This document shows positions 1-5,652 of a stretch of 19,120 bases of DNA, piece after piece. This DNA is from an uncultured Clostridia bacterium. GTDB taxonomy: Bacteria > Bacillota > Clostridia > TANB77 > CAG-508. A model generated the notes under the pieces. It had not been told where the DNA came from and did not search any database. It saw nothing but the letters and a program-made list of their open reading frames with translations. Position numbers and translations under genes: made by a program. The stretch is from assembly GCA_944388645.1 (NCBI GenBank), contig CALXJO010000007.1, forward strand, positions 1 to 19,120. The letters run 5' to 3'. The first letter of the stretch is position 1. The number at the start of each line of letters is the position of its first letter.

Positions 1-2
1 AA

Positions 3-746
3 ATACAAAAAATGAGAGAAGCATGTAGGGTTGCTTTCTTAGCACAAAAAGCAGTAGAAGCAGCAATTAGACCAGGAATATCTACATGGGAACTTGATAA
101 AATTGCAGAAGATACTATGAGAAAAAATGGAGCAATACCTGCAGAAAAAGGATATCCAAGTGGAGTAAAAGGAGTACCACCATTTCCTGGTTCAATATGT
201 GCTTCTGTAAATGATGTAGTCATACACGGAATTCCTTCTAAGAGAGAAATCTTAAAAGAAGGAGATATTATAAGTGTTGATTTAGTAGCATATAAAGATG
301 GATTTAATGGAGATTGTGCAAGAACATACTGTGTAGGAAAAATTAGTAATGAAACAAAGAGATTAGTAGATGTTACAAAACAAGCATTTTTTGAAGGCAT
401 AAAATTTGCAAAAAAAGAATTTAGATTAGGCGATATATGCCACGCAATAGGAGAATATGTAGAAAAAAACGGATATAGTGTAGTAAGAGAATTTCAAGGA
501 CATGGTATAGGTGAGAGTATGCATGAAGATCCTGGAATACCAAATTACGGAAAAGCAGGACGCGGTATAAGACTAGAACCAGGCATGACTCTAGCAATAG
601 AGCCAATGGTAATAATGGGAGAACCAGGGATTTTAGAATTAGAAGATGGATGGACCATTATAACAGAGGATGGAAGCCTAGCTGCTCATTACGAAAATAC
701 AATTTTAATTACAGAAAATGAGCCAGAAATCTTGACATTATTATAA
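3..746 (+). CDS. map: Methionine aminopeptidase type I, 5' end outside window
   Basis: Removes the initiator methionine from new proteins in the cytosol, using a two-metal centre. The frame is open to the left edge: the codons before the ATG at 12 read I-Q-K, matching the usual EI-KMREA(G/C)R start of the family, so the true start lies upstream of the window and 12 is an internal Met. Metal ligands are recognisable in order: Asp in SVDL, Asp in FNGDCART, His in GHGIG, Glu in AIEPM and Glu in HYENTI. The C-terminus is complete. It precedes infA as in many Bacillota ribosomal superoperons and is presumably co-transcribed with upstream spc-operon genes. Family identity is very secure. Confidence 0.97.
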   Translation: MQKMREACRVAFLAQKAVEAAIRPGISTWELDKIAEDTMRKNGAIPAEKGYPSGVKGVPPFPGSICASVNDVVIHGIPSKREILKEGDIISVDLVAYKDGFNGDCARTYCVGKISNETKRLVDVTKQAFFEGIKFAKKEFRLGDICHAIGEYVEKNGYSVVREFQGHGIGESMHEDPGIPNYGKAGRGIRLEPGMTLAIEPMVIMGEPGILELEDGWTIITEDGSLAAHYENTILITENEPEILTLL

Positions 747-826
747 AAATGTTATATACTATATTAGCTATTATGTGTATAATAGCTATATTGTATTTAA
801 TACAAAGAAATTATGGAGGGAAAATA

Positions 827-1045
827 ATGTCAAAAGAGGATGTTATTGAAGTTGAAGGTACTGTTGTAGAAACATTACCAAACACAAATTTTAAAGTAGA
901 GTTAGCAAATGGTCATCAGATATTAGCTCACATCTCTGGAAAATTAAGAATGAATTATATAAAAATTCTTCCTGGAGATAAAGTAAAGGTTGAACTATCA
1001 CCATATGACTTAACAAGAGGAAGAATAACCTGGAGAGCAAAATAA
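827..1045 (+). CDS. infA: Translation initiation factor IF-1
   Basis: Binds the A site of the 30S subunit during initiation. The 72-residue product starting MSKEDVIEVEGTV and ending GRITWRAK is the full, normal IF-1 length, a single OB fold with the conserved LPN-F-V-L-NGH and HISGK segments. I chose ATG 827 because GGAGGG lies at 815-820 and the protein then matches the family exactly. The frame stays open upstream to an ATG at 749 and would add 26 hydrophobic residues, which no IF-1 has; I treat that as non-coding leader or an artefact. It follows map by 80 bp and precedes rpmJ by 46 bp. Confidence 0.97.
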   Translation: MSKEDVIEVEGTVVETLPNTNFKVELANGHQILAHISGKLRMNYIKILPGDKVKVELSPYDLTRGRITWRAK

Positions 1046-1091
1046 TATCTAATACTAATATATATCATTTAATTTAGGAGGTGCGTAAATA

Positions 1092-1205
1092 ATGAAGGTA
1101 AGACCATCAGTTAAAAAAATGTGTGACAAATGCAAAGTTATAAAAAGAAAAGGTGTCATCAGAGTAATATGCGAAAATCCTAAGCATAAACAAAGACAAG
1201 GATAA
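1092..1205 (+). CDS. rpmJ: 50S ribosomal protein L36
   Basis: A 37-residue large-subunit protein, the smallest of the operon. The translation begins MKVRPSVKKMCDKCKVIKR and ends NPKHKQRQG. It carries the zinc-ribbon set C-x2-C (Cys11, Cys14), a third Cys in VICENP and His32, so it is the zinc-binding form. AGGAGGTG lies at 1076-1083, about 8 bases before the ATG. Position between infA and rpsM is the standard order. Identity is certain from sequence and context. Confidence 0.97.
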   Translation: MKVRPSVKKMCDKCKVIKRKGVIRVICENPKHKQRQG

Positions 1206-1479
1206 TAATAAAAAATTAGATATTAACACAAATCGATTCGCGGCTGTTAAATATGTTTTAAGCATATTTAATAAATTTAAGGTTTGTGTTTATATATATG
1301 CTTTTTTTAAAGGACTAAAGACTAATTTAAAAAACTATAAAACTATATAATAGTGTATAAAATACCTCTAATTTATAGCTATATATCTTTTTAGAAGAGT
1401 TAAGTTAGTAATTTCACCTTTAGTGTTTTAAGAAAGCACAACAAAAAATAAAATTAAATTAACATTTGGAGGTGCAAAA
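1206..1479 (+). promoter_or_regulatory. Structured rpmJ-rpsM intergenic leader
   Basis: A gene-free 274 bp gap inside an otherwise tight operon. It holds a nested inverted repeat: outer arms AACACAAA (1225-1232) and TTTGTGTT (1283-1290), inner arms TTAAATATG (1247-1255) and CATATTTAA (1263-1271), with an unusually GC-rich single-stranded stretch between the left arms (1233-1246). A run of seven T follows at 1302-1308, too far from the stem for a classic terminator. A TATAAT box sits at 1346-1351 but I see no good -35 partner. In E. coli the S4 protein represses the alpha operon through a structure just before rpsM, so an S4-responsive leader or attenuator is a reasonable inference, not shown. 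Confidence 0.45.
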
Positions 1480-1845
1480 ATGGCTCGTTTAGCAGGAGTT
1501 GATTTACCTAGAGAAAAAAGAGTTGAAATAGGACTTACATATATATATGGAATAGGACTATCTCGTTCTCAAGAAATATTAAAGAAAGCTGGAGTAAGTC
1601 CAGATGTAAGGGTAAAAGATCTAACAGATGAACAATTACAATCAATAAGAAATGCAATGGATGGTTATACTTTAGAAGGTGATTTAAGAAGAGAAGTTGC
1701 ATTAAACATTAAAAGATTAACAGAAATTGGTTGCTACAGAGGACTTAGACATAGAAGAGGTCTTCCAGTAAGAGGACAAAGAACAAAAACAAATGCTCGT
1801 ACAAGAAAAGGACCAAGAAAATTAGTAAGCAAAAGCAAGAAATAA
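1480..1845 (+). CDS. rpsM: 30S ribosomal protein S13
   Basis: Small-subunit head protein contacting the P-site tRNA and the large subunit. The 121 residues are full length: MARLAGVDLPREKR start, the helix-two-turn-helix region YIYGIGLSRSQEIL, and the basic tail HRRGLPVRGQRTKTNARTRKGPR cut here at natural phrase length by KLVSKSKK. GGAGGTG at 1470-1476 sets the start. It opens the alpha-operon block rpsM-rpsK-rpsD-rpoA-rplQ, separated from rpmJ by an atypically long structured leader. Confidence 0.98.
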   Translation: MARLAGVDLPREKRVEIGLTYIYGIGLSRSQEILKKAGVSPDVRVKDLTDEQLQSIRNAMDGYTLEGDLRREVALNIKRLTEIGCYRGLRHRRGLPVRGQRTKTNARTRKGPRKLVSKSKK

Positions 1846-1900
1846 TAAATAAATTCATAGTAGGGATAATCCCAAAATATAAAGGAGGGAAAACTTAAAA

Positions 1901-2299
1901 ATGGCAACAAAGAATTTAGCAAAGAAACCAACTAGAAGAAGAGATAGAAAAAACATAGAAAAAGGTATGGCTCATATTCATTCTAGTTTTAATAATACAA
2001 TTGTAACAATAACAGATGCTCAAGGGAATGTTTTATCATGGGCAAGTGCTGGAGAACTTGGATTCAAAGGTTCAAGAAAAAGCACACCATTTGCTGCAGG
2101 AGAAGCTGCTGAAACAGCTGCAAAAGCTGCAATGGAACATGGATTAAAAACAGTAGATGTATTTGTTAAAGGACCAGGTTCTGGTCGTGAGTCTGCAATA
2201 AGATCATTACAAACAGCAGGACTTGAAATAACATCAATAAAAGATGTTACTCCAATACCTCACAATGGTTGTAGACCACCAAAAAGAAGAAGAGTATAA
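1901..2299 (+). CDS. rpsK: 30S ribosomal protein S11
   Basis: Platform protein of the 30S subunit, contacting 16S rRNA near the E site and Shine-Dalgarno helix. The 132-residue product has the diagnostic segments AHIHSSFNNTIVTITD, GELGFKGSRKSTPFAA, FVKGPGSGRESAIR and the ending PHNGCRPPKRRRV. AGGAGGG at 1882-1888 is the ribosome site. It lies 55 bp after rpsM and 44 bp before rpsD in standard order. Confidence 0.98.
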   Translation: MATKNLAKKPTRRRDRKNIEKGMAHIHSSFNNTIVTITDAQGNVLSWASAGELGFKGSRKSTPFAAGEAAETAAKAAMEHGLKTVDVFVKGPGSGRESAIRSLQTAGLEITSIKDVTPIPHNGCRPPKRRRV

Positions 2300-2343
2300 T
2301 TAAAATATATGTAACGAAAAATTTAAGGAAGGTGAAATAAAAA

Positions 2344-2970
2344 ATGGCAAGATATAAAGACGAACAATGCCGTATTTGCCGTAGAGAAGGGCAAAAATTG
2401 TTCTTAAAAGGTTCTAGATGCTATTCAGATAAATGTAGTATTACTAGAAGAAATTATGCGCCAGGACAAAATGGTCAAAAGAAAAGCAAAATTTCTGAAT
2501 ATGGTACTCAGTTAAGAGAAAAACAAAAAACAAAAGCTTTCTATGGAGTAGGCGAAAAACAATTTAGAAAATACTTTGAAATGGCATCAAACAGCAGAGG
2601 AAAAACAGGTGAAATATTATTACAAATATTAGAGAGCAGATTAGATAATGTAGTATATAGATTAGGATTTGCAAGCTCAAGAGCTCAAGCAAGAATGCAA
2701 GTAACACATGGTGCTTTTGAAGTAAATGGAAAGAAAGTTGATATACCATCTTATTTAGTAAAAGCAGGAGATGTTATCGCATTAAGAGAAATTAGAAAAG
2801 ATAATGGAACAGTAAAAATGGCAGCAGAAGAAAATGCAAGTAGACCAGTCCCAACTTGGCTTGAAAAAGATTCAGAAGCTTTAAGTGGAAAAGTTGTAAG
2901 ATTAGCTTCAAGAGAAGACATTGACCTACCTGTTGAGGAACATTTAATAGTAGAGCTTTACTCTAAATAA
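2344..2970 (+). CDS. rpsD: 30S ribosomal protein S4, zinc-binding form
   Basis: Primary 16S rRNA binding protein that nucleates 30S assembly and represses ribosomal protein synthesis in several bacteria. It is 208 residues. The N-terminus carries the zinc-type Cys set C9-x2-C12, C26 and C31, unlike the Cys-free S4 of Bacillus; this form is common in Clostridia. The S4 RNA-binding domain follows (RLDNVVYRLGFASSRAQAR to VNGKKVDIPSYLVKAGD, roughly residues 97-140). GGAAGGTG precedes the ATG. Its place in the alpha operon makes autoregulation of this operon by S4 plausible. Confidence 0.98.
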   Translation: MARYKDEQCRICRREGQKLFLKGSRCYSDKCSITRRNYAPGQNGQKKSKISEYGTQLREKQKTKAFYGVGEKQFRKYFEMASNSRGKTGEILLQILESRLDNVVYRLGFASSRAQARMQVTHGAFEVNGKKVDIPSYLVKAGDVIALREIRKDNGTVKMAAEENASRPVPTWLEKDSEALSGKVVRLASREDIDLPVEEHLIVELYSK

Positions 2971-2994
2971 TAGGTTATATTAATAGAAAAGTTG

Positions 2995-3018
2995 TAAATA
3001 TATTATCCAATATATTTA
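2995..3018 (+). promoter_or_regulatory. Perfect hairpin just before rpoA ribosome site
   Basis: A 10 bp perfect inverted repeat, TAAATATATT (2995-3004) and AATATATTTA (3009-3018), with a four-base loop ATCC. It ends five bases before the AGGAGGT of rpoA (3023-3029). It could insulate or time rpoA translation or mark an RNA processing site within the operon. All-A/T pairing makes it weak, and such repeats arise easily in AT-rich DNA. Confidence 0.4.
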
Positions 3019-3033
3019 TATTAGGAGGTAAAA

Positions 3034-3981
3034 ATGATAGAATTTGAAAAGCCAAATATTAAATGCTTAGAAATGGACAATAGTACAAATTATGCTAAAT
3101 TTACTTGCGAACCACTAGAGCGTGGTTATGGTATAACAATAGGAAACTCATTAAGAAGAATATTACTTTCTTCTCTTCCAGGAGCAGCTATAACATCTGT
3201 AAAAATAGATGGAGCAGCTCATGAATTTACAACAATTCCTAATGTTGTAGAGGATGTACCAGAAATAATAGTTAATTTAAAAATGGTAAGAATCAAAGTT
3301 GATGGAGATGAAATGAAAACTCTAAGAATAAACTTTGATCATGAAGGAGAAGTAAAAGCAGGAGATATAGAAACAGATGGCACTGTAGAAATATTAAATC
3401 CAGACCTACATATAGCAACAGTTTCTCAAGGTGGACATTTAGTTATGGAAATGACAGCTAACCGTGGAAGAGGATATAATAATGCAGAAAAGAATAAAAC
3501 ACCAGATATGCCAATAGGTGTTATTCCAATAGATTCTATATACACTCCAGTAAAGAAAGTAAATTATTCAGTTGAAAATACTAGAGTTGGTCAAACAGTT
3601 GACTTAGATAAGCTTACAATAGAATTATGGACAGATGGAAGCTTAAAGCCATATGAAGCATTAAGCTTAGCTGCAAAAATAATGACAGAACACTTAGAAT
3701 TATTTATAGACTTATCTGAAATAAGCAAAAATACACAAGTAATGGTTGAAAAAGAAGAATCTAAGAAAGAAAAAGTATTAGAAACTTCAATAGAAGACTT
3801 AGAATTATCTGCAAGATCATTTAACTGCTTAAAGAGAGCAGGAATATCTACAGTAGAAGACCTAACAAATAAGACAGAAGCTGAAATGATGAAGGTAAGA
3901 AATTTAGGAAAGAAATCATTAGATGAAGTAACTAATAAATTACATTCATTAGGTCTAGACTTCGCAAGCAATGAAGATTAA
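3034..3981 (+). CDS. rpoA: DNA-directed RNA polymerase subunit alpha
   Basis: Assembles the RNA polymerase core as a dimer and contacts upstream promoter DNA and activators. Full length at 315 residues. The N-terminal domain (about 1-230) shows the dimer motif YGITIGNSLRRILLSSLPGAAI and the VEDVPEIIVNLK segment. A charged linker EKEESKKEKVLET leads to the C-terminal helix-hairpin-helix domain (about 255-315), with IEDLELSARSFNCLKRAGI and VRNLGKKSLDEV. AGGAGGT at 3023-3029 fixes the start. It is 15 bases upstream of rplQ, consistent with translational coupling. Confidence 0.98.
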   Translation: MIEFEKPNIKCLEMDNSTNYAKFTCEPLERGYGITIGNSLRRILLSSLPGAAITSVKIDGAAHEFTTIPNVVEDVPEIIVNLKMVRIKVDGDEMKTLRINFDHEGEVKAGDIETDGTVEILNPDLHIATVSQGGHLVMEMTANRGRGYNNAEKNKTPDMPIGVIPIDSIYTPVKKVNYSVENTRVGQTVDLDKLTIELWTDGSLKPYEALSLAAKIMTEHLELFIDLSEISKNTQVMVEKEESKKEKVLETSIEDLELSARSFNCLKRAGISTVEDLTNKTEAEMMKVRNLGKKSLDEVTNKLHSLGLDFASNED

Positions 3982-3996
3982 AGGAAGGTGAAAAAA

Positions 3997-4521
3997 GTGG
4001 CAACAAATAGAAAATTAGGAAGAACAACTGACATACGTTTAGCAATGCTTAAAGCACAAGTTACAGATCTAATTTGGCATGAAAAAATAGAAACTACTCT
4101 TACTAGAGCTAAAGAAACAAAAGCAATAGCAGATAGTTTAATCGCTCTTGCTATAAAAGAAGCTGGAAATAGCGAAGAAGTAGAAGTAAAAGTTTCTAAA
4201 GCAAAGGTAGACGAAAAAGGAAATAAAGTTACTGAACTTGTAAAGAGCAAAAATGGTAGAGAATATCTAAAAGTAGTTAGAGAAGAAACTACTGAAAAGA
4301 GAAAGAAAGATATGCCATCTAAATTAAATGCTAGAAGAAAAATAATGCAAAATATTAACAAAGTTAAAGATGCAGATGGAAAAAATGTAGATTTAGCTAC
4401 AAAATTATTTGATGAACTAGCACCAAAATATAAAGATGTTAAAGGTGGATATACAAGAATAATCAGAAAAGGACCTCGTAAAGGAGACTCTGCAGAAACA
4501 GTTATATTAGAATTAATATAG
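3997..4521 (+). CDS. rplQ: 50S ribosomal protein L17 with internal insertion
   Basis: Large-subunit protein near the exit tunnel. I chose GTG 3997: it gives MATNRKLGRTTDIR, matching the family start, and has GGAAGGTG at 3983-3990 at normal spacing; an in-frame GTG at 3988 overlaps that ribosome site. Conserved blocks are KLGRTTDIR, IETTLTRAKE, PSKLNARRKIM, LFDELAPKY and GGYTRIIRKGPRKGDSAETVILELI. At 174 residues it is about 50 longer than Bacillus L17. The extra, highly charged lysine/glutamate-rich stretch (about 56-107) separates the first helical block from LNARRKIM. Enlarged L17 of this kind occurs in some Clostridia, so this is lineage-typical rather than a fusion. Confidence 0.97.
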   Translation: MATNRKLGRTTDIRLAMLKAQVTDLIWHEKIETTLTRAKETKAIADSLIALAIKEAGNSEEVEVKVSKAKVDEKGNKVTELVKSKNGREYLKVVREETTEKRKKDMPSKLNARRKIMQNINKVKDADGKNVDLATKLFDELAPKYKDVKGGYTRIIRKGPRKGDSAETVILELI

Positions 4522-4530
4522 AGAAAAAAT

Positions 4531-4561
4531 AAAGACAGCAAAAAACTGTCTTTGTTTTTTT
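4531..4561. terminator. Bidirectional terminator closing the ribosomal operon
   Basis: AAAGACAG (4531-4538), loop CAAAAAA, CTGTCTTT (4546-4553), then G and seven T on the + strand. Read on the - strand the same stem is followed by ATTTTTTC, so it also ends the convergent small gene whose stop codon abuts at 4562. Confidence 0.9.
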
Positions 4562-4918
4562 CTAAAATGTTGTTTGTTTTGAAATTGACAATATATCTTT
4601 ATATTCATCTAGAGTAAGTACTTTAATAAAAGAAAAATCTTTTGCAAAATTATTTAATATATCTAAAGTTTTATCAGTAGAATTTAAATCTACAATAACA
4701 ATTTCAGGAATATTTAAATTATAATATAAAATCTTATATATAAATAACTTTAAAAAATATTCAATATTATTTTCCTGATTATGAACAGTAATAATAAAAG
4801 AAGTATCATTAAAAGAAACAGATGGATATTTATGAATATGTATAATAGTTTTAATAATTTCAAAAAGACCATATAATGCTAAAATCCATAATATGGAGGT
4901 TAAAACAAAATCAGCCAT
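4562..4918 (-). CDS. Small membrane-anchored protein with half a family 2 glycosyltransferase fold
   Basis: A 118-residue protein starting MADFVLTSILW. ATG 4918 was chosen because GGAGGAATT precedes it and the promoter at 4939-4967 lies downstream of the alternative ATG at 4951. One N-terminal membrane segment (about 3-27) is followed by a cytosolic part resembling the first Rossmann half of GT-A glycosyltransferases: FIITVHNQENNIEYFL (41-56), IPEIVIVDLNSTDKT (70-84), then FIKVLTL (98-103). The catalytic DxD and acceptor half are absent. A normal start, ribosome site, promoter and terminator argue that this is an intact small gene, not debris. Function unknown; it may bind a nucleotide without transferring sugar. 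Resemblance is by motif only. Confidence 0.75.
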   Translation of the reverse strand: MADFVLTSILWILALYGLFEIIKTIIHIHKYPSVSFNDTSFIITVHNQENNIEYFLKLFIYKILYYNLNIPEIVIVDLNSTDKTLDILNNFAKDFSFIKVLTLDEYKDILSISKQTTF

Positions 4919-4938
4919 AATAATTCCTCCTATAACAT

Positions 4939-4967
4939 ATAATATGCACATAAACTAAAATTGTGAA
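4939..4967 (-). promoter_or_regulatory. Predicted sigma-A promoter of the small glycosyltransferase-like gene
   Basis: On the - strand, TTCACA (4962-4967), 17 base spacer, TATTAT (4939-4944). The expected RNA start, near 4932, leaves only about 14 bases before the ATG at 4918. The -35 box overlaps the first two bases of the 8 bp target duplication of the adjacent mobile element. Confidence 0.6.
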
Positions 4968-4973
4968 ATTAGC

Positions 4974-5146
4974 GTTACCATTCACAGCTATTTAAGTAAA
5001 TATTCGTATAAAAGGAACTTATATATTTTTTCGAATTTTATCGCTTCTTGCTGGAGCTACGCTCCAAATTGCTGCGCGAAGACGAAAAATTCTACAAAAA
5101 TATATAAGTCCCTCAAACACAATATAATTTAGCTGTGAATAGTAAC
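4974..5146. mobile_element. 173 bp MITE-like element with terminal inverted repeats and target duplication
   Basis: Ends are GTTACCATTCACAGCTA (4974-4990) and TAGCTGTGAATAGTAAC (5130-5146), inverted with 16 of 17 matches. Immediately outside both ends is the direct repeat AAATTAGC (4966-4973 and 5147-5154), as expected for an 8 bp target duplication. No reading frame of note lies inside. The interior is itself a long palindrome of the family seen at 11236 and 17082. It therefore looks like a non-autonomous transposed element lacking a transposase. The terminal repeats are not shared by the other two copies in this window. Confidence 0.75.
5014..5112 (+). repeat. GC-cored palindromic repeat, copy 1
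   Basis: AT-rich arms pair around ACTTATATATTTTT (left, from 5017) and AAAAATATATAAGT (right). Inside, CTTC (5044-5047) pairs with GAAG (5078-5081), and the apex is a short hairpin GGAGC-TAC-GCTCC (5053-5065). The core is GC-rich against an AT-rich background. The apical text GCTCCAAATTGCTGCGCG matches GCTTCAAAACTGCGCG in copy 2 and GCTCCAAAACTTACGCG in the reverse strand of copy 3. It lies inside the MITE-like element. Confidence 0.75.
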
Positions 5147-5184
5147 AAATTAGCACAAGTTGATTAAACGTAGCAATAAAATAT

Positions 5185-5213
5185 TTGACATTCTAGAGCT
5201 AATGTAGTAATAT
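5185..5213 (+). promoter_or_regulatory. Strong predicted promoter of the antisense RNA
   Basis: TTGACA (5185-5190, perfect -35), 17 base spacer, TAATAT (5208-5213). No coding gene lies downstream on this strand for over 400 bp, so it probably drives a small RNA beginning near 5220 and running against the toxin transcript. Confidence 0.65.
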
Positions 5214-5293
5214 ATATGTAGTGAATAACAAGTAAATTTGTATTGCTAAAGATATTCACCATTATTAATACTTTGGTCGGTATTAATATAATG

Positions 5294-5334
5294 ATTTGTA
5301 TTCATAGCTCCCTTAAAGAGATAATGAAGGGAAC
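5294..5334 (-). repeat. Direct repeat copy B (antitoxin side)
   Basis: Reads on the - strand GTTCCCTT, 12 bases, AAGGGAGCT, ATGAATACAAAT. It matches copy A at 5464-5508 in the same order. The stem TCCCTT/AAGGGA (5327-5332/5309-5314) carries a C-G pair where copy A has T-A, a compensatory change. The frame after this ATG gives only 19 polar residues and has no promoter before it. Confidence 0.65.
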
Positions 5335-5337
5335 AAA

Positions 5338-5372
5338 AAAGAGTAGGAAGCCTGAACAATTTCCCACTCTTT
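5338..5372. terminator. Shared terminator hairpin of the toxin-antitoxin locus
   Basis: AAAGAGTAGGAA (5338-5349) pairs with TTCCCACTCTTT (5361-5372) with one mismatch and an 11-base loop. On the - strand it is followed by TTTTTTGTT, a good terminator for the toxin message. On the + strand only about four T follow, a weaker but possible end for the antisense RNA. Confidence 0.7.
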
Positions 5373-5391
5373 TACTATGTACATAATGTAC

Positions 5392-5475
5392 CTAGTTTTG
5401 GTCTTTGTGATTATTTCCATATAGTAATACCATTACTAGCATTACTAAGAAAACAATCAAGTCATTTGTATTCAT
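5392..5475 (-). CDS. Putative type I toxin: 27-residue hydrophobic peptide
   Basis: Peptide MNTNDLIVFLVMLVMVLLYG followed by NNHKDQN: a polar start, one membrane-spanning helix (about 6-19) and a charged tail, the plan of Fst/TxpA-like toxins and holin-like peptides. AAAGGAG lies a normal distance before the ATG but is paired with TCCTTT in a 5' hairpin (5482-5506), which would hide it in fresh mRNA. A promoter (5515-5543) places the RNA start right at that hairpin, and a terminator follows at 5338-5372. Facing it is the promoter of a probable antisense RNA. The peptide is too short to place in a family by eye; the toxin role rests on architecture. Confidence 0.6.
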   Translation of the reverse strand: MNTNDLIVFLVMLVMVLLYGNNHKDQN

Positions 5476-5508
5476 GTATGCTCCTTTCTGGAGGTAATTT
5501 AAAGGAAC
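5464..5508 (-). repeat. Direct repeat copy A with ribosome-site-hiding hairpin
   Basis: Reads on the - strand GTTCCTTT, 11 bases, GAAAGGAGC, ATACATGAATACAAAT. The stem TCCTTT/AAAGGA (5501-5506/5482-5487) captures the toxin ribosome site. The same order of elements recurs at 5294-5334 with a compensated stem pair, which supports a selected RNA fold. Confidence 0.65.
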
Positions 5509-5514
5509 ATTTTA

Positions 5515-5543
5515 ATAATATCACAGAGTATGTTGCTTTACAA
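5515..5543 (-). promoter_or_regulatory. Predicted promoter of the toxin message
   Basis: On the - strand TTGTAA (5538-5543), 17 base spacer, TATTAT (5515-5520). The expected RNA start is about 5508, so the ribosome-site hairpin (5482-5506) would be the first thing transcribed. Confidence 0.6.
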
Positions 5544-5589
5544 TAATATTACCAAATATTGTAAATAATTTATTATAATAATAAATGAG

Positions 5590-5618
5590 TTGAAAATTAA
5601 AACATGATAATATATAAT
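5590..5618 (+). promoter_or_regulatory. Predicted promoter of the pilin-like gene
   Basis: TTGAAA (5590-5595), 17 base spacer, perfect TATAAT (5613-5618). It lies 35 bp before the ATG at 5653, with AAAGGAG at 5639-5645 between. Confidence 0.65.
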
Positions 5619-5652
5619 TAGAAATGTATATAATAACGAAAGGAGAAAAACT

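Larger units (their letters stand above)
5220..5376 (+). ncRNA. Candidate type I antitoxin RNA
   Basis: Inferred transcript from the promoter at 5185-5213 to the hairpin at 5338-5372. It contains stems GTGAATA/TATTCAC (5221-5227/5253-5259) and ATTAATAC/GTATTAAT (5264-5271/5280-5287) with loop TTTGGTCG. It also contains the complement of one direct repeat (5294-5334), giving a 12-base perfect match, ATTTGTATTCAT, to the start codon region of the toxin message, and it overlaps the toxin 3' end across the shared terminator. This convergent layout with direct repeats matches the enterococcal par/Fst locus; sequence homology is not claimed. No RNA data support it. Confidence 0.45.

Noticed and set aside
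3978..4541. 187-codon - strand open frame over rplQ
   Set aside because: Antisense to a ribosomal protein gene; it arises from the biased codon use of the real gene and has no ribosome site.
5041..5081. GC-rich core considered as a tRNA or CRISPR unit
   Set aside because: No cloverleaf or T-arm sequence and no regular spacing; it is the apex of a palindrome shared with two other intergenic copies.
5246..5305. 19-codon - strand frame beginning ATGAATACAAAT after an AAGGGAG site
   Set aside because: The peptide is polar, lies beyond the toxin terminator with no promoter, and is explained as the second direct repeat.
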